A DNA stretch of 64,000 nucleotides from JAGNRR01 sp965230665 (GCA_965230665.1 CBDDLM010000004.1:1488001-1552000), one strand, 5' to 3'. Shown: positions 44,105 through 53,221, counted from the first letter of the stretch. The notes: generated by a model not told the origin, from the letters alone. Numbers and translations are program-made.

Positions 44105-45877
44105 TTAAGGAATTATATCAAAACCGTATTTGTCACGCAAGGTAAGTAAGTGTTGGTTCTTACCTGCTAACTCTTCAAATATTTCTCGCTTACTTTGAAT
44201 TTTTTCTTTAGTAACCTCCTCTGGTATTGCCTCTAAGAAAAGACTAAAGTCTTCATTATTAAAATGACTGGCTAGGTTGGCCCATAGGTCCATTTTATGT
44301 TCTTCCATTAGCTCCATGGCTAGCGAAGGCGTATGCACAACAAGCTTCTTATCCGTATAAGTATGATAGCATTTATCAAAAGAGCTTTTATAGTAGGTTT
44401 TCTTTTCACTCAGTTGGCTATAAAACTTCTGTAATGGCTCTACTAAATTCTCCTGTGTTATTTCAATCACCTTCTTAGTTCGAACCTCTTCCTTATACTT
44501 TTCCCGTATTTTGTCTTTCACATTTCGTAAGCCAGAAAGACCAATTGGTTTGACGTTTGTTTGAGATGTAGGATTAGCCTTAGGAATAACCACTGCTTGC
44601 TTAGGTTCTTCTTCCCCATCAGGTTGTTTCAACTCTTTAGTTGTATCGGCTTTTTTTTCTATGCTTTCATCTACTTCTAAGACAGCTTGTGGCTTGGGAA
44701 TAAACGTATGCAACAATCGACGCTCTTGGCTAACTAGTTTTTTTTTTACTAAATCATTGCCTTCCTGCAAAATCTGAACAGCGTCTTGTAAATGATTTAG
44801 TTTAATAAGGGCTAGTTCTAATTGTAACCGCTTGTTTCGTGTTACTCTTAGTTGCTCTTCTGTATGAGCACAGATACTTAAACCATTTACAATAAAGGAA
44901 TGCGATAACAGGTTCGATTGAGTATAAAATTTCTTTTTAATACTAGGTGTTACATCTAACAATTTGGCCATAGCCTCATCTCCACAAACAAGAAGGTTTC
45001 TATAGTGCTCTGCAAGTCCTCCAATAATCGTTTGCGGTTCAAACCCCTTCTGTAATACCTCTTCACATAGCAGCATAGATTTTGCAATGTCTTGCATGCT
45101 AATGGCATCAACCAATTTGAAATAGAAGTCATAATCAAGCATATTCAAATGCTCTAAGGCCGATGTATAGCTTATGTTTTGGTTACTAAAGCTGGCTACT
45201 TTATCCATGATAGATAGCGCATCTCGCATACAACCTTCGCTCTTTTGCGCAATTAGTTGAAGAGCATCTGTTTCAAATTTTATCTGCTCTTCTCCACAGA
45301 TCTCAGAAAGGTGCGTAATGATTTTTTCGGAGCTTATTCTTTTAAAATCAAAAATCTGACAACGTGAAAGAATCGTTGGAAGAATTTTATGCTTCTCGGT
45401 AGTTGCTAAAATAAAGATGGCATAATGCGGAGGTTCTTCCAAGGTTTTCAAGAATGCATTAAATGCTGCACCAGATAACATATGCACCTCGTCGATAATA
45501 TAGACCTTATACTTTCCACCTTGTGGTGCAAAACGAACCTGTTCTGTCAGTTCGCGCACATCGTCTACACTATTGTTACTAGCAGCATCCAATTCATAAA
45601 TTGCAAATGATGTATTCTCATTGAACGAAGTACAAGATGAACAGGTTCCACAGGCTTCCATATCCTCTTTTCTATCTGTACAGTTCACAGCCTTTGCCAA
45701 AATGCGCGCACAGCTTGTTTTACCAATACCTCTTGGACCTGTAAAAAGATAGGAATGAGCAATCTGATCATTTCGAATGGCATTCTTTAAAGTAGTAGTA
45801 ATATGTTCCTGACCCACCACAGTATCAAAGGTTTGTGGGCGGTATTTACGTGCTGAAACTATGTACTGACCTGCCAT
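44105..45877 (-). CDS. dnaX: DNA polymerase III subunit gamma/tau
   Basis: A 590-residue clamp-loader ATPase. Family motifs are KYRPQTFDTVVGQEHITTTL at 12-31, Walker A GPRGIGKTS near 46, and a zinc module with four cysteines (CTDRK, then CGTCSSC). Walker B IIDEVHMLS lies near 125 and the SRC sensor motif ILSRCQIFDF near 170. The C-terminal 200 residues are charged and less conserved, as in tau-type proteins. It loads the sliding clamp at replication forks. No obvious frameshift signal for a gamma form was seen. A -7 box lies 13 nt upstream. Confidence 0.95.
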   Translation of the reverse strand: MAGQYIVSARKYRPQTFDTVVGQEHITTTLKNAIRNDQIAHSYLFTGPRGIGKTSCARILAKAVNCTDRKEDMEACGTCSSCTSFNENTSFAIYELDAASNNSVDDVRELTEQVRFAPQGGKYKVYIIDEVHMLSGAAFNAFLKTLEEPPHYAIFILATTEKHKILPTILSRCQIFDFKRISSEKIITHLSEICGEEQIKFETDALQLIAQKSEGCMRDALSIMDKVASFSNQNISYTSALEHLNMLDYDFYFKLVDAISMQDIAKSMLLCEEVLQKGFEPQTIIGGLAEHYRNLLVCGDEAMAKLLDVTPSIKKKFYTQSNLLSHSFIVNGLSICAHTEEQLRVTRNKRLQLELALIKLNHLQDAVQILQEGNDLVKKKLVSQERRLLHTFIPKPQAVLEVDESIEKKADTTKELKQPDGEEEPKQAVVIPKANPTSQTNVKPIGLSGLRNVKDKIREKYKEEVRTKKVIEITQENLVEPLQKFYSQLSEKKTYYKSSFDKCYHTYTDKKLVVHTPSLAMELMEEHKMDLWANLASHFNNEDFSLFLEAIPEEVTKEKIQSKREIFEELAGKNQHLLTLRDKYGFDIIP

Positions 45878-45890
45878 GTTTGTAGAGAAC

Positions 45891-45898
45891 CAAATATA
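45891..45898 (-). promoter_or_regulatory. -7 box of dnaX
   Basis: The minus strand reads TATATTTG, an exact TAnnTTTG match 13 nt before the ATG at 45877. Confidence 0.5.
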
Positions 45899-45927
45899 GT
45901 GATTCTGAATTATGCACCTTCCTTTTT

Positions 45928-45953
45928 GAATGTTGAATTTATGGAATGTTGAA
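45928..45953. repeat. 10-bp direct repeat in the dnaX/prenyltransferase divergent gap
   Basis: GAATGTTGAA occurs at 45928..45937 and 45944..45953. Together with a short dyad (GGCTTG/CAAGCC, 45970..45983) overlapping the candidate -33 of the plus-strand promoter, it may mark regulator sites. Confidence 0.3.
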
Positions 45954-45993
45954 ATGTTTTGTAAAGCTTGGCTTGGACAAGCCTCGCCTGACC

Positions 45994-46001
45994 TACTTTT
46001 G
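45994..46001 (+). promoter_or_regulatory. -7 box of the UbiA-like gene
   Basis: TACTTTTG matches TAnnTTTG, ends 8 nt before the ATG at 46010, and has TTGGAC at 45973 with an 18-nt spacer. It is the best complete promoter in the window. Confidence 0.6.
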
Positions 46002-46009
46002 TATTTCTA

Positions 46010-46927
46010 ATGGCAATTACCAAACAGATCGGTCACTACCTGTCACTCGTAAAGTTTTCACATACGATTTTTGCTTTGCCCTTTGCATTAATAGGTTTTG
46101 TACTTGCTGTAAGCACTCTTTATAGCAGTACGGGAAGTTTTTCATCTACTCTGATTGATCCTATTTCTGGTCAGCCTAGGAATCAATGGCTGTTACTACT
46201 GTCAGTTATCTTATGTATGGTTTTCGCTAGGAACGCAGCGATGGGGTTTAACCGTTATTTAGATGCTGACATAGACGCAAAAAATAAACGTACTGCAAAC
46301 CGCGAGGTTCCTGCGGGTGTTGTAAGCCGTAAAAGTGCTCTTACTTTTGTACTAATCAATTGTGTTCTATTTATTGGTACAACTTATTTCATTAATCGCA
46401 TTTGTTTCTTTTTATCTCCAGTGGCTTTGTTTGTCATTCTATTTTATAGTTATACCAAACGGTTTACCGCGCTTTGTCATTTAGTGCTAGGTGTTGGGCT
46501 ATCGTTGGCACCCATTGGTGCTTACTTAGCCGTAACTGGTTTCTTTGATATATTGCCATTGATTTTTTCAGCCATCGTGTTTACTTGGGTAAGTGGTTTT
46601 GATATCTTGTACGCCTTACAAGATGAACATTTTGATAATCAGTATCAACTCCACTCTATACCAGTTCTATTGGGCCGAAAAAATGCTTTGCTTACTTCAC
46701 GTGCATTACATGTACTCACGGCTTGTTTGATTTTGTCTGCAGGGTTCTACGGATCTTTTACGTTATGGTACTGGATTGGAGCTGTTATTTTTATTGGACT
46801 ACTCTTATATCAACATACTTTGGTCAAAGAGGACGATATCAGTAAGATCGATTTAGCATTTGGTACAACCAATGGAATTGCATCAGTCGTTTTTGCCATT
46901 TTCGTAATCGTTGATCTTGTTTTATAA
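46010..46927 (+). CDS. UbiA-family polyprenyltransferase (4-hydroxybenzoate type, MqnP-like)
   Basis: A 305-residue integral membrane prenyltransferase with about nine helices. The first Asp-rich motif is NRYLDADID at 81-89, followed by KNKRTANREVPAG. The second is SGFDILYALQDEHFDNQYQLHS near 195. The TANREVPAG segment resembles the UbiA-like enzymes linked to futalosine-pathway menaquinone synthesis (MqnP) more than MenA. It would attach a polyprenyl chain to an aromatic acid for quinone synthesis. Its 3' end lies 1 nt from the convergent Crp-like gene. Other quinone genes are absent from the window, so the pathway assignment is inference. Confidence 0.85.
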   Translation: MAITKQIGHYLSLVKFSHTIFALPFALIGFVLAVSTLYSSTGSFSSTLIDPISGQPRNQWLLLLSVILCMVFARNAAMGFNRYLDADIDAKNKRTANREVPAGVVSRKSALTFVLINCVLFIGTTYFINRICFFLSPVALFVILFYSYTKRFTALCHLVLGVGLSLAPIGAYLAVTGFFDILPLIFSAIVFTWVSGFDILYALQDEHFDNQYQLHSIPVLLGRKNALLTSRALHVLTACLILSAGFYGSFTLWYWIGAVIFIGLLLYQHTLVKEDDISKIDLAFGTTNGIASVVFAIFVIVDLVL

Positions 46928-46928
46928 T

Positions 46929-47498
46929 TCATGCTTTACTTGCTCGTATCCTGCTTAGCGTCTCCTGTCTAACCCCTAAAAAACTAGCAATATCTTTGAG
47001 TTTGACCCGTTGCACAAGATGCGGATATTGTTCCATAAAATAGGACCACTTGTTCTCGGCACTTTGCTTGCGAAGTTGAAATAGATGCTCTTCACTAGCC
47101 GCATAATACTTCTGCGTAAATAAACGAACGATATAGTTATACTCTAGGTGGTTCTTAAGCAGCTCCTCCTGTTTATCAAAGCTTAATTGAGCAATCAATC
47201 CGTCTTCATAGGCTTCCAAAAACTCATAACCAGGTTTTTTAGAATAAAAACTATTCACTGACAAAACAATCTCTCCTTCCGTTGTGAAGCGGGAGCTAAT
47301 GTCCTCACCATCTTTTAAATAATAAGACCGAATCAGCCCTTTTAAAACTAAGGTGACATTCTTTGATCGCTCTCCGTCTTTCAATAAAAGATCACCCCGT
47401 TCGACCTCTATCAACCGTGTATGCTCTTCAAGCTGTGCACGCAATTGCTCCGATAATTCGTGTATTCCCTCAAGTCGATCTAAAAAGGCGGAGAGCAT
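46929..47498 (-). CDS. Crp/Fnr-family cyclic-nucleotide-binding regulator
   Basis: A 189-residue regulator. The N-terminal cNMP-binding beta-roll covers about residues 20-115 (LIEVERGDLLLKDGERSKNVTLVLKGLIR). A dimerisation helix follows, then a C-terminal helix-turn-helix (VKLKDIASFLGVRQETLSRIRA) at the very end. This is the common short Bacteroidota Crp layout. The usual phosphate-binding Arg-Ser pair of cAMP sites is not clearly present, so its ligand is doubtful. It is divergent from ruvX across 82 nt, and both genes have -7 boxes within a few nt of their starts. Confidence 0.88.
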   Translation of the reverse strand: MLSAFLDRLEGIHELSEQLRAQLEEHTRLIEVERGDLLLKDGERSKNVTLVLKGLIRSYYLKDGEDISSRFTTEGEIVLSVNSFYSKKPGYEFLEAYEDGLIAQLSFDKQEELLKNHLEYNYIVRLFTQKYYAASEEHLFQLRKQSAENKWSYFMEQYPHLVQRVKLKDIASFLGVRQETLSRIRASKA

Positions 47499-47503
47499 AC
47501 CAT

Positions 47504-47511
47504 CAAAGATA
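47504..47511 (-). promoter_or_regulatory. -7 box of the Crp-like gene
   Basis: The minus strand reads TATCTTTG, an exact TAnnTTTG match ending 5 nt before the ATG at 47498, which predicts little or no leader. Confidence 0.5.
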
Positions 47512-47565
47512 CTCTAATTTACTTTTTACTATTTGTGTTGAAATCAAACTACAACTCTTAATGAT

Positions 47566-47573
47566 TACCTTTG
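47566..47573 (+). promoter_or_regulatory. -7 box of ruvX
   Basis: TACCTTTG matches TAnnTTTG and ends 7 nt before the ATG at 47581. Confidence 0.5.
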
Positions 47574-47580
47574 TGTTCCC

Positions 47581-48006
47581 ATGTCAAGAATCCTAGCAAT
47601 AGATTATGGTAGTAAACGATGCGGCATAGCCGTAACGGATAATCTACAAATCATAGCTAAGGGGCTAACTACAGTTCATTCAAAGGACTTAATAGACTTC
47701 TTAAAGTCCTATTTCGAAAAAGAATTGGTAGAACGTGTTGTAATTGGTTTACCCAAAAGTCTGCAAAATGAAAAGACGGATGCAACGGAACTCGTTACCC
47801 GTTTTGTCAAGCATTTTAAAAGAACGTTTCCAGACATGATTATTCAAACGTTAGACGAACGCTTTACCTCTAAAATGGCTAAAGATGTTATGATTCAAAG
47901 TGGATTGAAAAAGAAAGACCGTCGAAATAAGGCTTTACTCGATGAGATTAGTGCGACCATTATTCTACAATCATACCTTGAAATGAAAAACAATTCGTTT
48001 TTATAG
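47581..48006 (+). CDS. ruvX: YqgF/RuvX Holliday-junction resolvase-like nuclease
   Basis: A 141-residue RNase H-fold protein. It begins RILAIDYGSKRCGIAVTD, with the conserved Asp8 and the G-x-x-G-x-A core of YqgF. It also has VVIGLPKSLQNEK near 60, QTLDERFTSKMA near 98 and a terminal LLDEISATIILQSYL with the acidic Asp-Glu pair. YqgF is implicated in pre-16S rRNA 5'-end processing and has been proposed as a resolvase. It is followed 29 nt later by def on the same strand. Confidence 0.93.
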   Translation: MSRILAIDYGSKRCGIAVTDNLQIIAKGLTTVHSKDLIDFLKSYFEKELVERVVIGLPKSLQNEKTDATELVTRFVKHFKRTFPDMIIQTLDERFTSKMAKDVMIQSGLKKKDRRNKALLDEISATIILQSYLEMKNNSFL

Positions 48007-48035
48007 TACAATAATTATTTCCGACCTTTGCAAGC

Positions 48036-48614
48036 ATGATTTTACCGATAGTGGCATACGGACACCCCATTCTTCGTAAAGAATGTGATGATATTGATGA
48101 AAATTACCCTGATCTAAAACAACTTATTGAAGACATGTGGGAAACACTCTATCATAGTAATGGTGTAGGTTTAGCCGCTCCCCAAATCAATAAACCGATA
48201 CGATTATTTCTGGTAGAAAGTCAACAACTCGCTGATGCTGCGGCTGAAGATCCTGACCATAATGAACCGCTGAAGGGAGAACCGATTAAACAAGTTTTTA
48301 TCAACGCAGAAATTGTAGAAACAGGTGGCACACCTTGGAAATTCAATGAAGGTTGCTTGAGTATTCCTAAAGTACGAGAAGATATCAGTCGAGATGAAAC
48401 GGTAACTATCAACTATCTCGATGAAAATTTTGTGGAGCACGAAAAGACATTTACTGGTATGACAGCGCGCATCATTTTGCACGAGTACGATCATATTGAT
48501 GGTGTACTTTTTATAGATTATCTTAGTTCCCTAAGACGAAAAATGCTAAAAGGAAAATTGAACGATATTAGCAAAGGTAAGACTCGTGTTGACTATCGTA
48601 TGTTATTGCCCTAA
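48036..48614 (+). CDS. def: Peptide deformylase
   Basis: A 192-residue metalloenzyme that removes the N-formyl group from nascent proteins. The three diagnostic motifs are complete: GVGLAAPQ at 43-50, EGCLS at 105-109 (metal ligand Cys107), and HEYDH at 149-153 (His149 and His153 ligands, Glu150 catalytic). A GACCTTTG, one base off the -7 consensus, ends 5 nt before the ATG, so def may have its own promoter in addition to reading through from ruvX. Downstream is the long inverted repeat before the PNGase-like gene. Confidence 0.97.
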   Translation: MILPIVAYGHPILRKECDDIDENYPDLKQLIEDMWETLYHSNGVGLAAPQINKPIRLFLVESQQLADAAAEDPDHNEPLKGEPIKQVFINAEIVETGGTPWKFNEGCLSIPKVREDISRDETVTINYLDENFVEHEKTFTGMTARIILHEYDHIDGVLFIDYLSSLRRKMLKGKLNDISKGKTRVDYRMLLP

Positions 48615-48630
48615 AATCTTTGGCTATACC

Positions 48631-48691
48631 TTTTTTCATGCTAATTTTATGTATCCAAATTTGGATCGATTAAACAATTAGCATGAAAAAA
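48631..48691. promoter_or_regulatory. Long inverted repeat spanning the start codon at 48683, with nested palindrome
   Basis: Arms 48631..48646 (TTTTTTCATGCTAATT) and 48676..48691 (AATTAGCATGAAAAAA) are perfect 16-bp complements. The ATG at 48683 lies in the right arm. The 29-nt spacer holds a perfect 14-bp palindrome, ATCCAAATTTGGAT, at 48653..48666. If both arms are transcribed, the hairpin would hide the start codon. Otherwise this is a strong operator-like DNA site. It lies 16 nt after the def stop. Confidence 0.7.
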
Positions 48692-51600
48692 ATTAATTCT
48701 CTTTTATTCGTCATTTTATTCTCAATAAGTGCATGGGCACAGATGCCAGGTGATACTATTGTCGTATCATCATTAGTACATAGTTCAACAACGAGAGATA
48801 CAATCGTTTCTTTTCCGAACCTCCCTAACGTAACTTTTGAAAAGATCATCATGCTTTATAATATGCGTTGTAAAGGTGCACTCATATCAACCGCTCAGAA
48901 CAGAAACTTAGGGTGTGGGGAATGGGATTATAGTTGCAATACGTTTATAACAGATTCTAGTAAGGTCGATTCTACTTCTCATAATGTAAATAATTATATT
49001 ATTCCTGGCTTTACGGGTACAACACTAGATTATACTACCACAGCGATCAATGATTATTATCGAATGATTCAAAAAAACGTGGTAGTTAATTCTACAACCA
49101 GCGAAACACAGGCTTTAATTGGAGTAGGTAATTCAAATATTCCACATACTGTACCTACGGCAAGTTATGGAGCCAAAGCTCAATATCTATATACACAGGC
49201 CGAACTGAGCGCTGCAGGAGCTACAGCAGGAAACCTTGATGGCATTTTACTTACCGTAAATACTGCTGGCCTAAACTCAAACTTCCTAAAGGTTAAGATC
49301 AAACATAGTTCTAAAACACAATTATCGGCTTCTACCCCAGATACCAGCGGATTTACGGAAGTGTTCTTTCATAATACAAACTTCGCAGTGGGTTCAAATC
49401 GATTACAATTTCATACCCCCTTTGCTTGGAATGGCACCTCGAATATTATTGTAGAGTTTTCGTTTACCAACCCATCTGCTGGTGCAAACAATGTTGTGTT
49501 CTCTGGAACAGCTACAAGCAATCCTATGGGCATCCATAGTCAGGAAGAACAACTTCATTATTTTAAAAATGATAACTATATAGAGGCGAACAACTTCAAA
49601 GGTATTCCAGGTGCGCAAGCTCGGACCGTTGAAGCTTGGATTAAAACTTCGGTAGCTGATAAAGAAATTTGCTCATGGGGTCGAAATGCCGCCAATGTAA
49701 AGTGGGTATTCAGAATTAACTCCGGTGGTGAGCTACGCGTAGAAAATGGTAATGGTTCTGTTGTAGGTACTACGAACCTTACCGATGACGAATGGCACCA
49801 TGTAGCTTGTACATTTAATGGTACTACGCTGAATGATGTAAACCTTTATGTTGACGGTCAACTAGAGGTGAATAGTAGCAACTCTGGTACTGCCATTAAT
49901 ACGGATACAACTGGTGGCGTGGCTCTCCGTATTAGTCGTGGCGTAAATAATCGGTACTTTGAAGGGTATATTGATAATGTACGAATTTGGGATGCCGCAC
50001 TCAATGCAACAACGATACAGAATTGGATGCATAAAAAAATTAATCTAACGCACCCCAATGCTGCGAACCTGAAAGCATACTATCTGATCAACGCGGGTAG
50101 TGGCAATAATATTGCAGACGCATCGGGCCAAGGAAACAATGCGACTGTGGTGAATGGTGCTATTTGGCAACAGACTACAGGAGAGAATCATTTTAAGGAC
50201 TTTCTTGAAGAAGGAGAACGCCCTAATATTAGCTTCTTACAAGGAGTTTATAATCTTGGTATTACTAATGATACAACGTGGCTAGCTGTACCTCAAATAC
50301 CGCTTTCTGCCAGACAGACTACAATTGTTCCGCATCCAGGGACACTTATGGATGATGAAATCACCTACGGTCCATCGACTCTTTATTGGAACGTATTACC
50401 TGGAGAACGTTATTATGACGACAGTAATAATGTGATACAAACAGTAGCGGTAAACCCTACAGGAACACTTACCATTAGCCCCATTCCTTACCTTCGTCGC
50501 GACCCAATGGCCTTAGAAATTATGTCTTTTGTAACACCTTATGGAATAGGACTAGACTTAGGGCCTGATGGTAAAACATGGACATTTGATGTAACTGATT
50601 TTACGCCAATACTAAAAGGTGATAAACGTATGTTTCTAACCTTTGGTGGACAATGGCAGGAAGAGATGGATATCAAGTTTCTATTTATCGTTGGAACGCC
50701 ACCACGAGATGTTTTAGATATTAATAATATCTGGAAGTCTGAAAGAAGTAGTAACTATACTAGTATCAATAATGATGTTGTATTCCCTCCTCGTGATATT
50801 CAGCTTCCTGCAACGGCAAATTCATTCAAGATTAGAAGTACAATTACAGGTCATGGCCAACAAGGTGAGTTTATCGGTAGGAATCATCACCTCAACCTAA
50901 ATGGTGGAGCAAATGAATACAGCTGGTTTGGCTGGAAAGAATGTGCCGATAATCCAGTATATCCGCAGGGTGGTACCTGGATTTACGATCGAGCTGGATG
51001 GTGCCCAGGTATGGCTACGGACTTACAAGAGTTTACGATTGACCAACATGTAACACCCGGTCAAACACATAAGTTTGACTATGATGTAGATGTTGCTTCA
51101 GGAGATTCTCGCTATATTATCAGTCACTTACTTGTAAATTACGGCGCCCCAAATCATAGCTTAGACGCTCGTGTGATCGATATTATGAATCCAAGTAATA
51201 AAGTTGAATATGCTCGAGAAAATCCAATTTGCAATACTCCCAAGGTTGTTATTCAAAATACAGGAAGCACTCCGCTTACATCTGTAAAAATTGAATATGG
51301 TTTAAATGGTGTACATCAACTTACTCACCAATGGACAGGAAATCTAGACTTCATGGAAACGGCAACTGTTGAGTTGTCCGCCCCTTGGTGGTTCTGGCAT
51401 GGTTTAAATGGTGCTAACGGCAATACATTCCAAGTAAACCTTACCGAACCAAATGGAGGTACTGATGAATATACACTCAATGATAAAATGACCAGCGCAT
51501 TCGAGATTACCGATGTACTACCCTCTGAATTTCGACTTATGTATAAAGGAAATAGTGCCTACACCGAGACGAAGATTGAAATTTTTGATGAGAACGGAAC

Positions 51601-52099
51601 GAACGTATTTTCCAAGGTGGCGACCAGCACAGCGCTAACTTATGATACCATAAGACTGCAACCTGGTTGTTATTCTATGCTGGTAAGCGATTCTGATGAT
51701 GATGGTATTGATTTCTGGGCAAATGGTGATGGCGCGGGTCTACTATTCCTACGAAGTTTTAGTAATACCATTTTGTACCGAATGGAAGGTGATTTTGGAA
51801 AATATACGCGCTATAATTTCACTGTAGACTTTCCTCTTTCTTATGATGAGATTAGCAAAACGCTTAACGTAAAAATTTATCCAAACCCAACGAGCGATGA
51901 ATTGTTTATCACAGCTACTGAAATTGAGCATGCTCAAGTAGAAATTTTTGATGCCCTAGGAAAAAAAGTATCCCCCGCAATACTTAGAGCAGCGGATGAA
52001 TTAAAAGTAAATACCAGTACTCTTCCAAATGGATTCTATTTTATAAATATGAAAATCGGAACGAAGAGCACGAGTAAAAAATTCGTTGTCCAGCACTAG
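48683..52099 (+). CDS. Secreted LamG-PNGase F-like protein with T9SS sorting domain
   Basis: A 1138-residue secreted protein with signal peptide MKKINSLLFVILFSISAWA. A PNGase F-related N-terminal region follows (residues about 25-100, with GCGEWDYSCNTF). A LamG/jellyroll domain (about 283-450) carries ARTVEAWIKTS and NRYFEGYIDNVRIWD. Two PNGase F domains come next: TPYGIGLDLGPDGKTW near 620, then GHGQQGEF near 724 (the Glu likely catalytic) and QGGTWIYDRAGWCPG near 760. The C-terminus from about 1060 is a type A T9SS sorting domain (VKIYPNPTSDELF, ending KKFVVQH). It probably releases N-glycans from glycoproteins outside the cell. The start codon sits in a long inverted repeat. Confidence 0.85.
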   Translation: MKKINSLLFVILFSISAWAQMPGDTIVVSSLVHSSTTRDTIVSFPNLPNVTFEKIIMLYNMRCKGALISTAQNRNLGCGEWDYSCNTFITDSSKVDSTSHNVNNYIIPGFTGTTLDYTTTAINDYYRMIQKNVVVNSTTSETQALIGVGNSNIPHTVPTASYGAKAQYLYTQAELSAAGATAGNLDGILLTVNTAGLNSNFLKVKIKHSSKTQLSASTPDTSGFTEVFFHNTNFAVGSNRLQFHTPFAWNGTSNIIVEFSFTNPSAGANNVVFSGTATSNPMGIHSQEEQLHYFKNDNYIEANNFKGIPGAQARTVEAWIKTSVADKEICSWGRNAANVKWVFRINSGGELRVENGNGSVVGTTNLTDDEWHHVACTFNGTTLNDVNLYVDGQLEVNSSNSGTAINTDTTGGVALRISRGVNNRYFEGYIDNVRIWDAALNATTIQNWMHKKINLTHPNAANLKAYYLINAGSGNNIADASGQGNNATVVNGAIWQQTTGENHFKDFLEEGERPNISFLQGVYNLGITNDTTWLAVPQIPLSARQTTIVPHPGTLMDDEITYGPSTLYWNVLPGERYYDDSNNVIQTVAVNPTGTLTISPIPYLRRDPMALEIMSFVTPYGIGLDLGPDGKTWTFDVTDFTPILKGDKRMFLTFGGQWQEEMDIKFLFIVGTPPRDVLDINNIWKSERSSNYTSINNDVVFPPRDIQLPATANSFKIRSTITGHGQQGEFIGRNHHLNLNGGANEYSWFGWKECADNPVYPQGGTWIYDRAGWCPGMATDLQEFTIDQHVTPGQTHKFDYDVDVASGDSRYIISHLLVNYGAPNHSLDARVIDIMNPSNKVEYARENPICNTPKVVIQNTGSTPLTSVKIEYGLNGVHQLTHQWTGNLDFMETATVELSAPWWFWHGLNGANGNTFQVNLTEPNGGTDEYTLNDKMTSAFEITDVLPSEFRLMYKGNSAYTETKIEIFDENGTNVFSKVATSTALTYDTIRLQPGCYSMLVSDSDDDGIDFWANGDGAGLLFLRSFSNTILYRMEGDFGKYTRYNFTVDFPLSYDEISKTLNVKIYPNPTSDELFITATEIEHAQVEIFDALGKKVSPAILRAADELKVNTSTLPNGFYFINMKIGTKSTSKKFVVQH

Positions 52100-52126
52100 T
52101 TTGTAAATCCCGAATGCGCCTATTCA

Positions 52127-53131
52127 GTGAAAGAAACGAATAAAGTGAAATTTGGAATTGTGGGCTATGGTAATATTGGTAAGCGACACGCTCATCATAT
52201 TATTGAAAATGAACAAGCCAAATTGGTGGCTGTTGCCTCTCTTCAATCTAAGCCAGACGCGCTCTCGTGTAACTATTATCAATCATTGGAAGAAATGTTA
52301 GCCAATGAGGAGCTTGATGTGCTGAATGTGTGCACACCGAACTATTTACATCGTGTTCATACAATTGCTGGCCTTCAAAAAGGAATCAACGTAGTATGTG
52401 AAAAGCCTATGGCTATGAGCAGTGCAGACTGTGAACAAATGATTCAAGTGGCCAATGAAAATGATAAAAAACTTTTTGTTGTTAAACAAAACCGACACAA
52501 CCCACCTGTAGCGGAGGTTAAACGTCTTTTAGAACAAAACATATTAGGCAAGATTTTTGTGGTTAACATAAATTGCTTTTGGAATAGAAACGAAACCTAT
52601 TATGCTCAAAGTAACTGGCGCGGTACATTGGATAAAGATGGTGGTTGTCTCTTTACTCAATTTAGTCACTTTGTAGATATTCTTTATTACTTATTTGGAG
52701 ATGTACATGTTATATCCGGTAGAACTCAAAATTTTTCACACCCTTACATCAATACAGAGGATAGTGGTATTTTTCTATTGGAAACAAAAGAAGGCGCACT
52801 CATCAATTTCAACTATTCTACTGCTAGCTTTGATCGGAATATGGAAGGCGCTATTACAATTTTAGCAGAACATGGAACTGTAAAAATCGGAGGACAATAC
52901 TTAAATACGATTGAATATCAAAAGATCAAGGACCATACTATTCCTGAAATTAATATTGCCGCCAAGGCGAACGACTATGGTTTATATCAGGGTAGTATGA
53001 GTAATCATGATTTGATGATACAGAATGTCTTAGATCATTTACAAGGTAAAGCCAAAATGATGACAAATGGGCAGGAGGGCAAAGAGGTTGTTTCTATTAT
53101 CGAACGTATGTATGCCACCGTTCCTAATTAA
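52127..53131 (+). CDS. Second WbpB-like Gfo/Idh/MocA oxidoreductase
   Basis: A 334-residue paralogue of the dehydrogenase at 19170..20198. It shares FGIVGYGNIGKRHAHHI, VVCEKPMAMS, VKQNRHNPPVAEV, VNINCFWNRNETYYAQSNW and GGCLFTQFSHFVDILYYLFGD at the same positions. NAD-binding and catalytic Lys motifs are intact. The start is GTG at 52127, giving KETNKVKFG in line with the paralogue; no better ATG precedes it. It is outside the polysaccharide locus, 27 nt after the PNGase-like gene and 90 nt before a polytopic membrane protein. A role in another glycan, for instance protein glycosylation, is possible but unproven. Confidence 0.85.
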   Translation: MKETNKVKFGIVGYGNIGKRHAHHIIENEQAKLVAVASLQSKPDALSCNYYQSLEEMLANEELDVLNVCTPNYLHRVHTIAGLQKGINVVCEKPMAMSSADCEQMIQVANENDKKLFVVKQNRHNPPVAEVKRLLEQNILGKIFVVNINCFWNRNETYYAQSNWRGTLDKDGGCLFTQFSHFVDILYYLFGDVHVISGRTQNFSHPYINTEDSGIFLLETKEGALINFNYSTASFDRNMEGAITILAEHGTVKIGGQYLNTIEYQKIKDHTIPEINIAAKANDYGLYQGSMSNHDLMIQNVLDHLQGKAKMMTNGQEGKEVVSIIERMYATVPN

Positions 53132-53221
53132 TAGGAAAACGCGCATTGACTATACTAAATACGAATTACTCGTTACTTTTATGGCCTGCTTAAATTAGAA
53201 AAATATCTGTTCTACCTCCTA

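Noticed and set aside
48670..48852. Minus-strand ORF over the start of the PNGase-like gene
   Set aside because: It is a shadow of the real gene and of the inverted repeat, with no family features.
53181..53200. Programmed -1 frameshift joining ATG 53181 to the membrane-protein frame
   Set aside because: No canonical slippery heptamer is present; a sequencing error, small deletion or CTG start is simpler.
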